The notes under the pieces: generated by a model
Seen by the model: only the letters and a program-made list of their open reading frames with translations
Told to the model about the DNA's origin: nothing
Databases searched by the model: none
Shown: in pieces, positions 36,276 to 45,701 of the stretch
How positions within the stretch are numbered: the first letter of the stretch is position 1
Layout of the letters: every line of letters begins with the position of its first letter
Program-made: the position numbers and the translations under genes
Assembly (NCBI RefSeq): GCF_000733755.1
Contig: NZ_JPOF01000003.1
Location: forward strand, 620,001-684,000
Reading direction: 5' to 3'
DNA: 64,000 nt
From: Lachnoclostridium phytofermentans
GTDB taxonomy: Bacteria > Bacillota > Clostridia > Lachnospirales > Lachnospiraceae

Positions 36276-37238
36276 ATGCTTTACTCAATTTTTGATAACT
36301 TGTCAGGCAAAAGTATAACTTTTGTAGGGTTATTGCTAGCTTTTTTAATTACATGTATCTTACTCAAGGTACTTCAGAACATTCTGCCAAGGGACGGTGG
36401 AAGAGCTTACGCGGTAAACGGTGGTCTATCTCAAGGAAAACCTCGCGGTGCAGGACTAGTTTTTATCTTAGTATTCGTTGTAGCTACCTTGCTATTTGTT
36501 CCAATCACCAGAGAACTTATTATTTATCTACTCATGATTATTGCTGCTATGATGAGTGGTTATTTAGATGATAGCTCCAAAGCCCCTTGGGGTGAATATA
36601 AAAAAGGGTTCATTGACTTAGTCATTGCACTTGTATGTGCCGTTACTTATGTGAATTTTAATGGTAGCACTTTAACATTTTTAACTACTGGATCCTCAAT
36701 TGAACTCAATCCTGTTCTCTATGTGTTACTTGCAATGCTGTTAATCTGGGTATCAATTAATGTAACCAATTGTACCGATGGAGTAGACGGGCTTAGTGGA
36801 AGCATTGGTATCGCTACAATCTTTACTTTCTATCTTGTTTTTGTTTCTATTATAGACAACCAAGATTATGGTTTAATCTCCCTTATCATGATTGCATGTA
36901 TCCTTGGTTACTTATGGTTTAATGCCTCTCCAAGTAAGTTGTTAATGGGAGATGCTGGCTCCAGAGCAATTGGATTGTTTATTGCGGTGATTGCCCTCAA
37001 AACAGGTAGCCCATTACTTTTCATCCCTGCTGCCATTGTATTTATCATTGACGGAGGTCTTGGCTTAGTTAAGGTTGCTCTTCTACGTTTCTTCAAGATT
37101 AAGATCCTAGCAAATACAAGAACACCGATTCATGATCATGTTAGAAAAAAATTAGGTTGGTCGGATACACAGACTGTATTTCGTTTTATTATCATCCAAG
37201 CTATGGTATCCTTTGTTACCCTTTATATGTTTTTATAG
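36276..37238 (+). CDS. MraY-like phospho-N-acetylmuramoyl-pentapeptide/GlcNAc-1-P transferase
   Basis: A 320-residue integral membrane protein with about ten helices, moving a sugar 1-phosphate from a UDP-sugar to undecaprenyl phosphate. Seen are GYLDDSSKAPWGEYKKGFID (the DDxxK motif), NVTNCTDGVDGLSGSIG (catalytic Asp region), LLMGDAGSRAIG and TPIHDHVRKKLGWSDTQTVFR. The last is close to MraY but has His-Asp-His in place of the usual triple His. It is isolated and not in a dcw cluster, so it is likely a second MraY paralogue or a related transferase. GGAGGAAA precedes the ATG. Confidence 0.85.
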   Translation: MLYSIFDNLSGKSITFVGLLLAFLITCILLKVLQNILPRDGGRAYAVNGGLSQGKPRGAGLVFILVFVVATLLFVPITRELIIYLLMIIAAMMSGYLDDSSKAPWGEYKKGFIDLVIALVCAVTYVNFNGSTLTFLTTGSSIELNPVLYVLLAMLLIWVSINVTNCTDGVDGLSGSIGIATIFTFYLVFVSIIDNQDYGLISLIMIACILGYLWFNASPSKLLMGDAGSRAIGLFIAVIALKTGSPLLFIPAAIVFIIDGGLGLVKVALLRFFKIKILANTRTPIHDHVRKKLGWSDTQTVFRFIIIQAMVSFVTLYMFL

Positions 37239-37467
37239 TAAGATTCATAATAATAAACCTATATATTATTACGGATAAGGAATTATTTCAACGTTAATTT
37301 AATCCTACTTACAAATATACTGCCAGCAGTGTAAATTTATAAAGTAGGCTTCGATACGTACGTACTATGAATTCTACATCGATGGGAATTATTATTCACA
37401 TTGGATTTTAAAAGAATAGGTATAGAATTACTACCCTATAACACAGGAACAGAAAGGAGAAGGCGCA

Positions 37468-38358
37468 TTGGATATTAATTACGAGTTATATAAAGTATTC
37501 TATTATGTTGCGAAAACACTAAGCTTTAGTGAGGCTGCTGCTGAGTTATTCATCTCACAATCGGCGGTCAGTCAATCGGTAAAAGTATTAGAAAAACGTC
37601 TGAATCAGGTTCTCTTTATACGAAGCACAAAAAGAGTAAGTCTTACCAAAGAAGGTGAGATGCTTTTTAAGCACATCGAACCAGCGATTAATTTAATCAG
37701 CCGTGGTGAGAACCAAATCTTAAATTCTACTCCAGCCGGTGGCATGCAATTACGAATTGCCGCAAGCGATACGATTTGTCGATATTTCTTAGTGCCTTAC
37801 CTTAACAAATTTCACAAATCCTATCCCGAGGTACATATCCGTATTATTAACGGTACCTCACTCAAGTGTGCAGAATTACTTGAAACAAATCAAGTGGACT
37901 TAATCGTTGCGAATTCCCCGAATTCTGCTCTAAATAATAATTTAAATATTCAGGACATTACCACCTTTCGTGATGTTTTTGTTGCAAAGCCAGATGCCTT
38001 TCCACTGGCAAATCGTAAACTTACGCTAGCAGAGCTTCAAAGGTTACCTATCCTTATGTTAACTAAACTCTCTACTACAAGCGCTTTCCTCCATAATTTA
38101 TTTTTACAGCATTCCTTGGATTTGGTGCCTGCTATCGAACTTAGCAGTAATGATTTATTGATTGACTTAGCGAAAATCGGTCTCGGTATTGCTTTTGTAC
38201 CAGATTTTTGTATTAATAACATAAGCCCTTCTGAGCTAATTACAATTGAAACAATGGAAGAAATGCCGGAACGAAAATTAGTCGCAGCTTACGATGATAC
38301 CTTACCATTATCAGAACCTGCACAATTTTTTATTAAATTAATGCTAGACAAGCTATAG
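37468..38358 (+). CDS. LysR family transcriptional regulator
   Basis: A 296-residue regulator. The N-terminal winged helix is YELYKVFYYVAKTLSFSEAA with LFISQSAVSQSVKVLEKRL. The effector domain follows from about residue 90 (MQLRIAASDTICRYFLVPYL, VDLIVANSP, LAKIGLGIAFVPDFCI). The start is a TTG at 37468 with AGGAGA about seven bases before it; no ATG fits the family N-terminus. It is convergent with the azlD end of the aspartoacylase-azlCD operon. It could regulate that operon, but no operator was identified. Confidence 0.9.
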   Translation: MDINYELYKVFYYVAKTLSFSEAAAELFISQSAVSQSVKVLEKRLNQVLFIRSTKRVSLTKEGEMLFKHIEPAINLISRGENQILNSTPAGGMQLRIAASDTICRYFLVPYLNKFHKSYPEVHIRIINGTSLKCAELLETNQVDLIVANSPNSALNNNLNIQDITTFRDVFVAKPDAFPLANRKLTLAELQRLPILMLTKLSTTSAFLHNLFLQHSLDLVPAIELSSNDLLIDLAKIGLGIAFVPDFCINNISPSELITIETMEEMPERKLVAAYDDTLPLSEPAQFFIKLMLDKL

Positions 38359-38416
38359 AAAGTATTTTCAATAAAAGTATAAACAGATAATAAATCTATA
38401 CAGGTGGTTTAAGCTA

Positions 38417-38469
38417 AACAGGTGATCTATGTTTTCGGTTACAATCGAAAACATAGATCACCTGTTTTT
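38417..38469 (+). terminator. Terminator of the LysR gene
   Basis: AACAGGTGATCTATGTTTTCG and CGAAAACATAGATCACCTGTT form a perfect 21-bp stem followed by TTT on the plus strand. It lies about 60 bases after the stop and between convergent genes. Tandem copies of GAACGATTATTTAA follow at 38498-38525. Confidence 0.8.
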
Positions 38470-38586
38470 CTTATTCATTAAATTTTTCCTATTCATAGAA
38501 CGATTATTTAAGAACGATTATTTAAGAATGATATAAATATAAACTTTACATCTTGATTTCGATGTCGCTATAATTAGCCTGTTACT

Positions 38587-38895
38587 TTAGAAAAATAACC
38601 CCGTAATGAATACAGTGATTATAGCTCCAGCTGCTACTACCACCAAACTTCTTTTATAATATGCTAAAAGAAACGCTACGATTGTTCCACACACCGCAGT
38701 TATTACATTACCTGTAGATTCAAATACATCCGGAAATGTGAGTGCTCCTAATACTGCATAGGGAACGTAATTTAAAAAAGACTTGATACGTGCTGATTTT
38801 ATTTCTTTACGAAAAACTGCAATTGGCAAGGCTCTTGGTATATAGGTTACGAGCGCCATAATGATTACTGCTAAAAGTGCCTTTTCTATCTTCAT
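38587..38895 (-). CDS. azlD: AzlD family branched-chain amino acid export subunit
   Basis: A 102-residue membrane protein with three hydrophobic stretches (ALLAVIIMALVTYIPRALPI, FLNYVPYAVLGALTFPDVF, VVVAAGAIITVFITGLFF). It is the small partner of AzlC in exporters of branched-chain and other amino acids. TYIPRALP is characteristic of the family. Its start overlaps the azlC stop by four bases (ATGA), so the two are co-translated. It is the last gene of the operon. Confidence 0.9.
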   Translation of the reverse strand: MKIEKALLAVIIMALVTYIPRALPIAVFRKEIKSARIKSFLNYVPYAVLGALTFPDVFESTGNVITAVCGTIVAFLLAYYKRSLVVVAAGAIITVFITGLFF

Positions 38896-39614
38896 ACACT
38901 TTCCTCCTTCTTATCCTCCATAGGAAATAAAATCGCCCCAATTCCTGCGGAAAGAACAGTCGCTATAACCACCTTAAAGCCGGATGAAATAAAGGAAAAG
39001 GCAGGGATATATCGTAAACAGTAATGTATAAAAATGGAGAGCAGTAAAATAACAACTACAGGCTTAGATTTTCTTGCTGGAGGAATAATGATAGCAATAA
39101 ACATTCCATAAAGAGCAATTCCCATTGCATCTGCCAAACTTTGTGGCAGTGCTGTACATATCATAGCTCCTAGCGCAGTGCCAAGACTCCAGCCGACAAT
39201 AGGACTACTAATTAATCCAAACATATATGCACTGCTTAACTTTCTCTGCTCCATAGAAGCTACGCTAAATGTCTCATCTGTAATACCAAAAGAAAAAATG
39301 AGGCGATTCCATACTCCAATTTTAGAATCTATCTTTTGAGATAGCGATAAAGACATTAGCATATATCGTATGTTAATAATAAATGTGGTGAAACCTATTT
39401 CAAATAATCCTGCCCCAGCAAAAATTAAATTCGTTCCTGCAAACTGTCCTGCAGAGGTCAGATTTGACAAAGAAATAAAAATAGCTAACCATACCGGTAA
39501 TCCACCGTTTACCGCCATAAGCCCAAACGTAAAGGACACTGGCAGATAACCAATTGCAATTGGCAATCCCCGTTTGAAACCATATTGAAGATCTCTCTTA
39601 CTATCAATATTCAT
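38892..39614 (-). CDS. azlC: AzlC family amino acid exporter, large subunit
   Basis: A 240-residue inner membrane protein with about six helices. FKRGLPIAIGYLPVSFTFG, SAGQFAGTNLIFAG and NIRYMLMSLSLSQKI followed by FGITDETFSVA match the AzlC/YgaZ family, which exports branched-chain amino acids together with AzlD. It starts 19 bases after the degenerate aspartoacylase-like gene. The context suggests export of an amino acid released by the two upstream enzymes. Confidence 0.92.
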   Translation of the reverse strand: MNIDSKRDLQYGFKRGLPIAIGYLPVSFTFGLMAVNGGLPVWLAIFISLSNLTSAGQFAGTNLIFAGAGLFEIGFTTFIINIRYMLMSLSLSQKIDSKIGVWNRLIFSFGITDETFSVASMEQRKLSSAYMFGLISSPIVGWSLGTALGAMICTALPQSLADAMGIALYGMFIAIIIPPARKSKPVVVILLLSIFIHYCLRYIPAFSFISSGFKVVIATVLSAGIGAILFPMEDKKEESV

Positions 39615-39633
39615 TGTACTATTTTCCTTTGTT

Positions 39634-40569
39634 TTATTCGTGTAATCTTCTTATTATTTTATATACAATGCAATTTTGTATCACCAAAGGTTTACTATGA
39701 GCAAAGAAGATAATTCCATCGCTTGGAGCTATAATTTGTGAGATTACTTCTCCTTCAATCGGATCTACTACTTCTGCTAAGACATCACCAAACTTTACTT
39801 CTTCCCCTGGTTTTCTAAGAGGTCGATAGATTCCTGAAACATCTGTTTTAATCGGCATTAATGACTCTTCTTCCACAATACTTGCGATATAACCACTATG
39901 ACAGTTATACTTGATGATTCCCATGCGTGTCAAGAATCGAAGGACGGAAGATACCGCCTGTCTTGCAGACTTTTCGTCAATACTACTCGTTGCTGGGGTG
40001 TATACCGAAAATGCATTCGTTCCATTTACCTGCCAGCAATAGTTTAGAGTTCCTGTATCAAAAGGATGAGGCTTTTTAGTCAGTACATAAGGTAACCCAA
40101 ATAGATTCGCAAGGCTAGTACTTTGATGACCTGTTTCCATCATTCTAACATGAGGAATAAATTCACCCGGAGTGTGAAAGCTTGCAAACTGAATACCATA
40201 ACTATATCCTTCCACTGCCTTAAATACTCCACCTGCAATACGTTCCGTAGTTTCACCGCTGTTATCTCCCGGGAACATGCGATTAATATCAGACTTATCC
40301 ATCGCCCAGAAACGTTTCTCAATGTTAATACTGGATTGGTTCAACGTCGGAATTACCATAATTTCATTGTTATTTAAAATTGCTCCGATTTTTTCTAGTC
40401 TAGTCAACTCCTTAACCAACTGAGAACAGATATATAACTGTTGTATCTCATTTCCTCTTGTCGGTCCCACGATACATGCTGCCTTTTCTCCCTTACCAAA
40501 ACGAAAACCAACTATGTGCATGTCATCACGAAAAGGACTTTTTACCGTATGAATTATTTCCTGAAACAT
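39634..40569 (-). CDS. Succinylglutamate desuccinylase/aspartoacylase-like protein with lost zinc ligands
   Basis: A 311-residue protein, the same length and fold as its upstream neighbour. The expected zinc motif HGxE reads VGPTRGNEIQQLY, so the His is Arg while Glu is kept. The second His, in DLHxS, is replaced: GIQFASFHTPG aligns with CVDLHASN, putting Ala at that site. NINRMFPGDNSG (substrate Arg region, like NRSFPGD) and the C-terminal barrel-sandwich domain (VSGIYRPLRKPGEEVKFGD, IIAPSDGIIFF) remain. It is therefore probably a non-catalytic partner or has changed function. Its ATG follows directly after the upstream TAA, with AGGAGGG inside the upstream gene. Confidence 0.8.
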   Translation of the reverse strand: MFQEIIHTVKSPFRDDMHIVGFRFGKGEKAACIVGPTRGNEIQQLYICSQLVKELTRLEKIGAILNNNEIMVIPTLNQSSINIEKRFWAMDKSDINRMFPGDNSGETTERIAGGVFKAVEGYSYGIQFASFHTPGEFIPHVRMMETGHQSTSLANLFGLPYVLTKKPHPFDTGTLNYCWQVNGTNAFSVYTPATSSIDEKSARQAVSSVLRFLTRMGIIKYNCHSGYIASIVEEESLMPIKTDVSGIYRPLRKPGEEVKFGDVLAEVVDPIEGEVISQIIAPSDGIIFFAHSKPLVIQNCIVYKIIRRLHE

Positions 40570-41505
40570 TTACACCCCTCCTAGGATTCTAGCAATTAGG
40601 GAACCATCATAAACAACAGGGTATTCCCTTAATGTAAACACGACTCCATCACAAGGAGCTATAATGTGTTGAACAACCGTACCATTAAGACTATCCACAA
40701 TATTTCCGACTACATCTCCAGCTTTGATATCCATCAGGTGTTCTACACATGGCAAAAAGATTCCGGAAGCTTCGGCATGTATTAAAGTCACTTTATCACG
40801 ATCGGAGGAGATTACCGAAGTCTTTGGCGTTATCACAGACCCATTCCAAATACCAAGCTTATGCATCAGGCAAAAAATACCCTCTAAGATCTGATCTCCG
40901 AACTCCTTTGTAATTCTCATACCAACTCCCATCTCAATACTTAACGTTGGTACCCCATTTTGATTTAGGCTATGATAAAGGCTTGCAGGTTCTACTGTTG
41001 GTGAAGAATGAACCCAGATAAAGTCTGTATTTAATAGCTTTGCATATTCTAATAGACTTTCTTCATGCTGCTTATCAAGTCGAACCTGTGGAATTTCTCT
41101 TAAAAAGATATTGCTCGCATGCAGATCCACACAAAAATCTGCTCCCTCAAGATCTTCTACAAGCTTTGCAGCTACATATTCGGACATATCACCATCCATA
41201 TCTCCTGGGAAGCTTCGATTCATATCCAAATCAAAGGTTGGTATTCTTCTTGTAATTGACTCCATCCCCAACGGATTTACACACGGATAGACATCCACAA
41301 TACCAGTTAAGAATTCATTTTCTTCCCTAATACGGCGGATCAATTCATAACATATGTACTGACCTTCAAGTTCATCACCGTGAACTCCTGTTACAATACA
41401 AATTCTTTTTTCATTCCCCTTTTTATTCTCTGGTTCTAAATGATTCTTTTTAATGTGCATCGTTTCTAATACTGGCAGACCTACCGAAACTACTGTTTTT
41501 ACCAT
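40570..41505 (-). CDS. Succinylglutamate desuccinylase/aspartoacylase family amidohydrolase
   Basis: A 311-residue M14-like zinc amidohydrolase. IVTGVHGDELEGQYI supplies the first His and Glu ligands and FCVDLHASNIF the second His. NRSFPGDMDGDMSEY carries the substrate-binding Arg. IEMGVGMRI has the catalytic Glu expected near the C-terminal end of the core. A barrel-sandwich domain follows at about 225-311 (ASGIFLPCVEHLMDIKAGD, IIAPCDGVVF). Such enzymes remove acyl groups from N-acyl amino acids. It leads an operon with a degenerate paralogue and azlCD, so the likely product is an amino acid to be exported. The true substrate cannot be read. Confidence 0.87.
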   Translation of the reverse strand: MVKTVVSVGLPVLETMHIKKNHLEPENKKGNEKRICIVTGVHGDELEGQYICYELIRRIREENEFLTGIVDVYPCVNPLGMESITRRIPTFDLDMNRSFPGDMDGDMSEYVAAKLVEDLEGADFCVDLHASNIFLREIPQVRLDKQHEESLLEYAKLLNTDFIWVHSSPTVEPASLYHSLNQNGVPTLSIEMGVGMRITKEFGDQILEGIFCLMHKLGIWNGSVITPKTSVISSDRDKVTLIHAEASGIFLPCVEHLMDIKAGDVVGNIVDSLNGTVVQHIIAPCDGVVFTLREYPVVYDGSLIARILGGV

Positions 41506-41644
41506 CTTTACACATCCCTTCTGTAGGTATATCTTAACGCTTTAAAGCATTACCTTGTAATAGTATTTATTGAAATTTCATTTCATTGTACTACAATTAT
41601 ACAGTAAAGTAAATCCCTTGAAACCATACTAATTTAGAACAAAG

Positions 41645-41755
41645 GAAGCAAAAAACCAAAGAAAATATTAGCAACCCCGTAGGGTGAGTATGCATCCCTT
41701 CGAAAGTTTTAATATATAGAAAATTACGATGCAATTTCCTATATATAAAAAAAGT
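41645..41755. repeat. Dispersed hairpin-rich repeat, copy 2
   Basis: GAGTATGCATCCCTTCGAAAG is followed by TTTTAATATATAGAAAATT and the mate AATTTCCTATATAT. The order GCATCCCT - AGTTTT - AT-rich stem - TTTCCTAT matches copy 1 at 21320-21380. It lies between the aspartoacylase operon and the sugar ABC operon. The rest of 41506-41914 shows nothing. Confidence 0.5.
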
Positions 41756-41914
41756 CTAAGCATACTAGCTCTATTCCCGCTAACATACCAAGACTCTTTC
41801 CTTATTTATTCTTTACAGCATCTAAATCATTTCCTCTTTAATACCATACTAATATATTACATAACTTCTATAATTACGAACACTATTAAAATTTTATTAC
41901 AACATAATCTTATC

Positions 41915-42775
41915 TCAACCTTTTACAGCTCCTTGAGTCAAACCATTATAAATCTTATTTTGACAGGTAATAAAAACAATAAGTGCCGGCAACACCGTAA
42001 TAATAACCCCTGCACAGATAAAATTGTATTGATTACCAAAAGGGCCAGTAAAGGTATAAAGCGAAGAGGATACCACTTTTAATTTTTCTGATTGTAGATA
42101 TAGATTTGCCATATAGTATTCATTGTAGGTACTAACTCCTTTTAGTATCATACAGGTGACAATGGCTGGTTTTAATAGTGGCAACAGGATACGAAAGAAT
42201 ACCGTATAGTAAGATGCTCCATCCACGATTGCGGATTCATCAAGAGATACAGATATATTCTCAAAAAACTGTAAAAATACATAGATAGATATAACATCTG
42301 TTCCCATTAATAGGATCATATAACCAACTAGCGTATTCACTAAATTTAAGCTTGTCATAATGGAAAATACAGTTACCTGAACAGCAACCCCTGGAATAAG
42401 AGCTGCAAATAAAAATAAATTTCTTATCAAACCATTTCCCAGAAATTTGAATCGATTGAGTATGTATGCAAGCATTGTTCCTATCAAGATTGAACCCATT
42501 AAAACAAACACTAATATAATCATTGAATTAAGAAATGCTCTCCCCATATTTCCCTTCGTCCATGCTGTCACAAAATTTTCAATATAGAACCAATTTTTTG
42601 GAAGGGTCGCAACACTCGTTTGATTGTATTCCTGTGTACTTTTAAATGCTGTTATCACACAAGATACAATCGGAAGTAACATCCAAAAAGTTATAAATAT
42701 CAGACTAAAGTACTTTAAAAAACTAATAATACACTGTTTGACTGAATAGTGCTTTCTTCTTTTCCTATTACTCAT
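41915..42775 (-). CDS. Carbohydrate ABC transporter permease (MalG-like)
   Basis: A 286-residue permease with six hydrophobic segments. The cytoplasmic EAA loop reads ESAIVDGASYYTVFFRILLP followed by LLKPAI, which contacts the ATPase. The N-terminus KYFSLIFITFWMLLPIV and GPFGNQYNFICAG are typical of the MalG/CUT1 group for oligosaccharides. It overlaps the preceding permease gene by eight bases and has AAGGAGGT before its ATG. It is the third gene of the importer operon. Confidence 0.92.
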   Translation of the reverse strand: MSNRKRRKHYSVKQCIISFLKYFSLIFITFWMLLPIVSCVITAFKSTQEYNQTSVATLPKNWFYIENFVTAWTKGNMGRAFLNSMIILVFVLMGSILIGTMLAYILNRFKFLGNGLIRNLFLFAALIPGVAVQVTVFSIMTSLNLVNTLVGYMILLMGTDVISIYVFLQFFENISVSLDESAIVDGASYYTVFFRILLPLLKPAIVTCMILKGVSTYNEYYMANLYLQSEKLKVVSSSLYTFTGPFGNQYNFICAGVIITVLPALIVFITCQNKIYNGLTQGAVKG

Positions 42776-43766
42776 AAGTGTTACCTCCTTCCTGTTTTTT
42801 CAGGTAACGGTTCATTCTTTTTCTAGTTCCCTTCGATATATCCGAATCATTATCAAATATAAAGTGAAAGATTAATTTCTGGGCAACCGTAACCAGAATA
42901 ATAATTCCCATTAAGACAATTGCCATTGCGGATGCTAATCCAACTTTCTTTGTATTATGAGCAAGAACATGCATTGTTACAAAGTAGGTTGCCGTTTCTG
43001 CAGTACCACCTGTGATAACATAGGAAGGTTCAAAGGCACTTAACGATCCAGAAATCGATAAAATTAAGTTAAGCAAAACTACAGTCCTTATGCTTGGTAG
43101 AATAATGTATTTAAACTCTTGCCACTTACTTGCTCCATCAAGTTCAGCAGCTTCGTACATTTCGCTGTCAACGGACATAATAGCACCGATAAATAAAACC
43201 ATATTCTGTCCCATGTATCTCCACACCGATGTTGCAGCTAATGAGATGTTATTTATCCTTGTATCAGAAAGCCAGCGTGGCAGACTATCAAGGTCAAAGC
43301 CAACTGCTTGTAATACAGTATCTAATACAAATCCTCTAGTAAAGAAAAATTTAAAGATAAATCCAACCGCTATACCACAGATTAAATAAGGAAAAAATAT
43401 TGCACCTTTAAAAAACTTCCCGCCTTTTACCTTAAAACTTAAAATTGTAGCAAAATAAAGAGCTAGAACAAGCTGTATCAGAGATGCCCCCATATAATAG
43501 AGACTTAAGTATAACGCGCGAAAACAATCTTCTCTCTTAAAAACATCTATATAATTCTTAAAACCTACCGGTGTTCTTCTTCCAAGATACTTCATCTTAT
43601 AGAAACTAAATTCAATCATTTTTTCAAAAGGTAAATACGTAAAAGTGATTAAAAGAGTCATCGGAACCAGTAAAAATAAAATGATAATACTCGCCCTCTG
43701 CCCCTTTCTACTTTTTAGAAATCTAATTGGATGAATTCTTTTTTGGTTTGATTTTACGTTATCCAT
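42768..43766 (-). CDS. Sugar ABC transporter permease (MalF-like)
   Basis: A 332-residue permease with six helices and a charged C-terminal tail. EAAELDGASKWQEFKYIILP is the EAA loop. The N-terminal RASIIILFLLVPMTLLITF and the LPRWLSD segment fit the MalF-like CUT1 partner. AGGAGGAC precedes the ATG. It lies 107 bases after the binding-protein gene, in the usual order of binding protein, MalF-type and MalG-type. No ATPase gene is present. Confidence 0.92.
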   Translation of the reverse strand: MDNVKSNQKRIHPIRFLKSRKGQRASIIILFLLVPMTLLITFTYLPFEKMIEFSFYKMKYLGRRTPVGFKNYIDVFKREDCFRALYLSLYYMGASLIQLVLALYFATILSFKVKGGKFFKGAIFFPYLICGIAVGFIFKFFFTRGFVLDTVLQAVGFDLDSLPRWLSDTRINNISLAATSVWRYMGQNMVLFIGAIMSVDSEMYEAAELDGASKWQEFKYIILPSIRTVVLLNLILSISGSLSAFEPSYVITGGTAETATYFVTMHVLAHNTKKVGLASAMAIVLMGIIILVTVAQKLIFHFIFDNDSDISKGTRKRMNRYLKKQEGGNTYE

Positions 43767-43873
43767 AGGGTCCTCCTACTGGAATATGAGCCAAGGGTAT
43801 CCCTGGCTCACATTCTGAATTCTACCGCAGATTCTCCTGGGTTAAATAGCCCATAAGAACGTCTAAGTTATGA

Positions 43874-45343
43874 TTAATACTTTACTTCTATGCCAAGTGA
43901 AGCTTGTGCATCGGACCAAGCTTCATTAAACTCAGCCATAAGTTCCTCTAACGTCTTTGCAGATTCCCCTTTGCTTGCCTTAAATCCTTCCCAGAATACG
44001 TACTGAGCCTTCTTACCATCCACATTGATATTCATTTCTGATTCTGCGTTAATTGCGTTAAACGTATCTTCTTCCCCCGCTGCTGCTGGATTATTCACAA
44101 TAAACTCCACACCCGAGAAAGCGTTTAATACTTCTGGATATGCGCCCGTTTTTAAGATTGGAATACCACCTTCATTATAAGAGAAGTTTGATTGCTCCAC
44201 TAACCATTTCGTATATATCTTCGCTGCAAACTTTGTTACTTCATCTGCATTTATATTAATCCCATAGCAATAATCAGCACCTGCAGAAGCATATTGTTTT
44301 CCATTGATTGTTAACGGAAATGGCATATATCCAATATCCTGTGGGTTAGAATCTGCTTGTTGAAACTGAGTAACAGCCCAAGATCCCATTGCCATTACAC
44401 CAATTTCACCACGATTGATTCTTCCCTTACAGCCTTCCCAGTCTGTAGTAACAGGATCTTCTTCGCATAAACCACGAGCAGCAATATTATAAATCAAATA
44501 ATAGGCAGAATAAGCACCTGTAAAATCATCCGTAGGGCCAAATGGATTTTTCTGATATGGTAAAATATTATTGTAGTACTCTGGATCACCATTCGTAGAG
44601 CCACCAATATGTGCATTCCACTGTGAAATAGCCCAGTCATCTTTGTAGTTAGAATAGTAAGGGTCCTCAGCTGCACCAGTATCTTTGATTTTTTGTAAAC
44701 AATCTAAGAATTCGTCTGGGGTCTTTGGAAGACTAGTAATACCAGCAGCTTCAAATACCTTCTTGTTGTAAACAATACCTTGTGCATTTCCAGTAGAGGA
44801 TAATCCATATACTACATTGTCAAAAGCCTTGTCATCACAGAAATTATAAATGTCTTTCAATACATCATAACTTCCAATCGGCTCAAAATAGGTACCTAAA
44901 TCTACCTTATCAATCGATGTTGGAATCATACACATGGTTCCCCAATCCTTTTGTGTAAGACGAATATCCATTGTTTCTTTGTAATCCGTAATTCCTTCGT
45001 ATTCCACCTTAATATTCGGGTAAACTTTATTAAATTCAGCAACATACTCTGCAAATCTTCCATTATCCACCAAATCCGTACGATGTGTTGCGAATTTAAT
45101 TGTTGCTGTAATGTCAGTGTACTTTCCTAATTCAATTTGATCAAGTGTCATGCTATAATCTGGTGTCTCATCATTCGCAGCTTCACTTTCTGCTTTTGTA
45201 GCTTCTGGCTCCTTAGTTGGTGTCTGTGTGTTTTCTTTGTTCGCATCTACGCTAGTATCCTTGTTGTCTTTCTTAGATCCGCATGCTGCTAACGAAAAAC
45301 ATAGTACAAACACCAATGCGATACTAATTAGTTTTCTTTTCAT
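43874..45343 (-). CDS. Extracellular sugar-binding lipoprotein of an ABC importer
   Basis: A 489-residue lipoprotein. The signal peptide MKRKLISIALVFVLCFSLAA ends in LAAC with the lipidated Cys at 21. A Lys/Asp/Thr/Glu-rich linker runs to about residue 60. The mature part is a solute-binding family 1 protein (TDLVDNGRFAEYVAEFNKVY, PNIKVEYEGITDYKETMDIR, GEIGVMAMGSWAVTQFQQA, YASAGADYCYGIN). It delivers a sugar to the two permeases downstream; the sugar is unknown. AGGAGGAG precedes the ATG. Confidence 0.93.
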   Translation of the reverse strand: MKRKLISIALVFVLCFSLAACGSKKDNKDTSVDANKENTQTPTKEPEATKAESEAANDETPDYSMTLDQIELGKYTDITATIKFATHRTDLVDNGRFAEYVAEFNKVYPNIKVEYEGITDYKETMDIRLTQKDWGTMCMIPTSIDKVDLGTYFEPIGSYDVLKDIYNFCDDKAFDNVVYGLSSTGNAQGIVYNKKVFEAAGITSLPKTPDEFLDCLQKIKDTGAAEDPYYSNYKDDWAISQWNAHIGGSTNGDPEYYNNILPYQKNPFGPTDDFTGAYSAYYLIYNIAARGLCEEDPVTTDWEGCKGRINRGEIGVMAMGSWAVTQFQQADSNPQDIGYMPFPLTINGKQYASAGADYCYGININADEVTKFAAKIYTKWLVEQSNFSYNEGGIPILKTGAYPEVLNAFSGVEFIVNNPAAAGEEDTFNAINAESEMNINVDGKKAQYVFWEGFKASKGESAKTLEELMAEFNEAWSDAQASLGIEVKY

Positions 45344-45701
45344 ATTACTCTCCTCCTGATTTTTTAAGTTACTATCTCATTTAATAACTTAATTATATTT
45401 TATAACAAGTAAGAATAATTATCATTTCAATATTTTGGTATTTATTGTATTATGTTGGTTTTATATTGTATTCTTCACAGTTTTATTCCACTTAATTATG
45501 TCTATTTTGTTAATAATGACGGTTATATTAAAAAACTCACTTGACATTATCTAACCTTTCGATTATTATGAGCATAATATAGTTCATTTTTTATATGTTA
45601 TTAAAGTTATATTCCGTTTTATTAACTTAATTTTTATTTAAATTAGTATCAATAAGTGGCATAAATATCCAATGAATACAAAGGGGAGGAATTGGAAAGA
45701 T
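45344..45701. other. Divergent regulatory region, importer operon / AraC gene
   Basis: These 358 AT-rich bases separate the leftward binding-protein gene from the rightward AraC gene and must carry both promoters. I could not identify a convincing operator for either the AraC or the LacI regulator. Confidence 0.5.

Noticed and set aside
41729-42082. A plus-strand frame overlapping the MalG-type permease gene
   Set aside because: It overlaps the permease 3' end, is low complexity and has no ribosome binding site.
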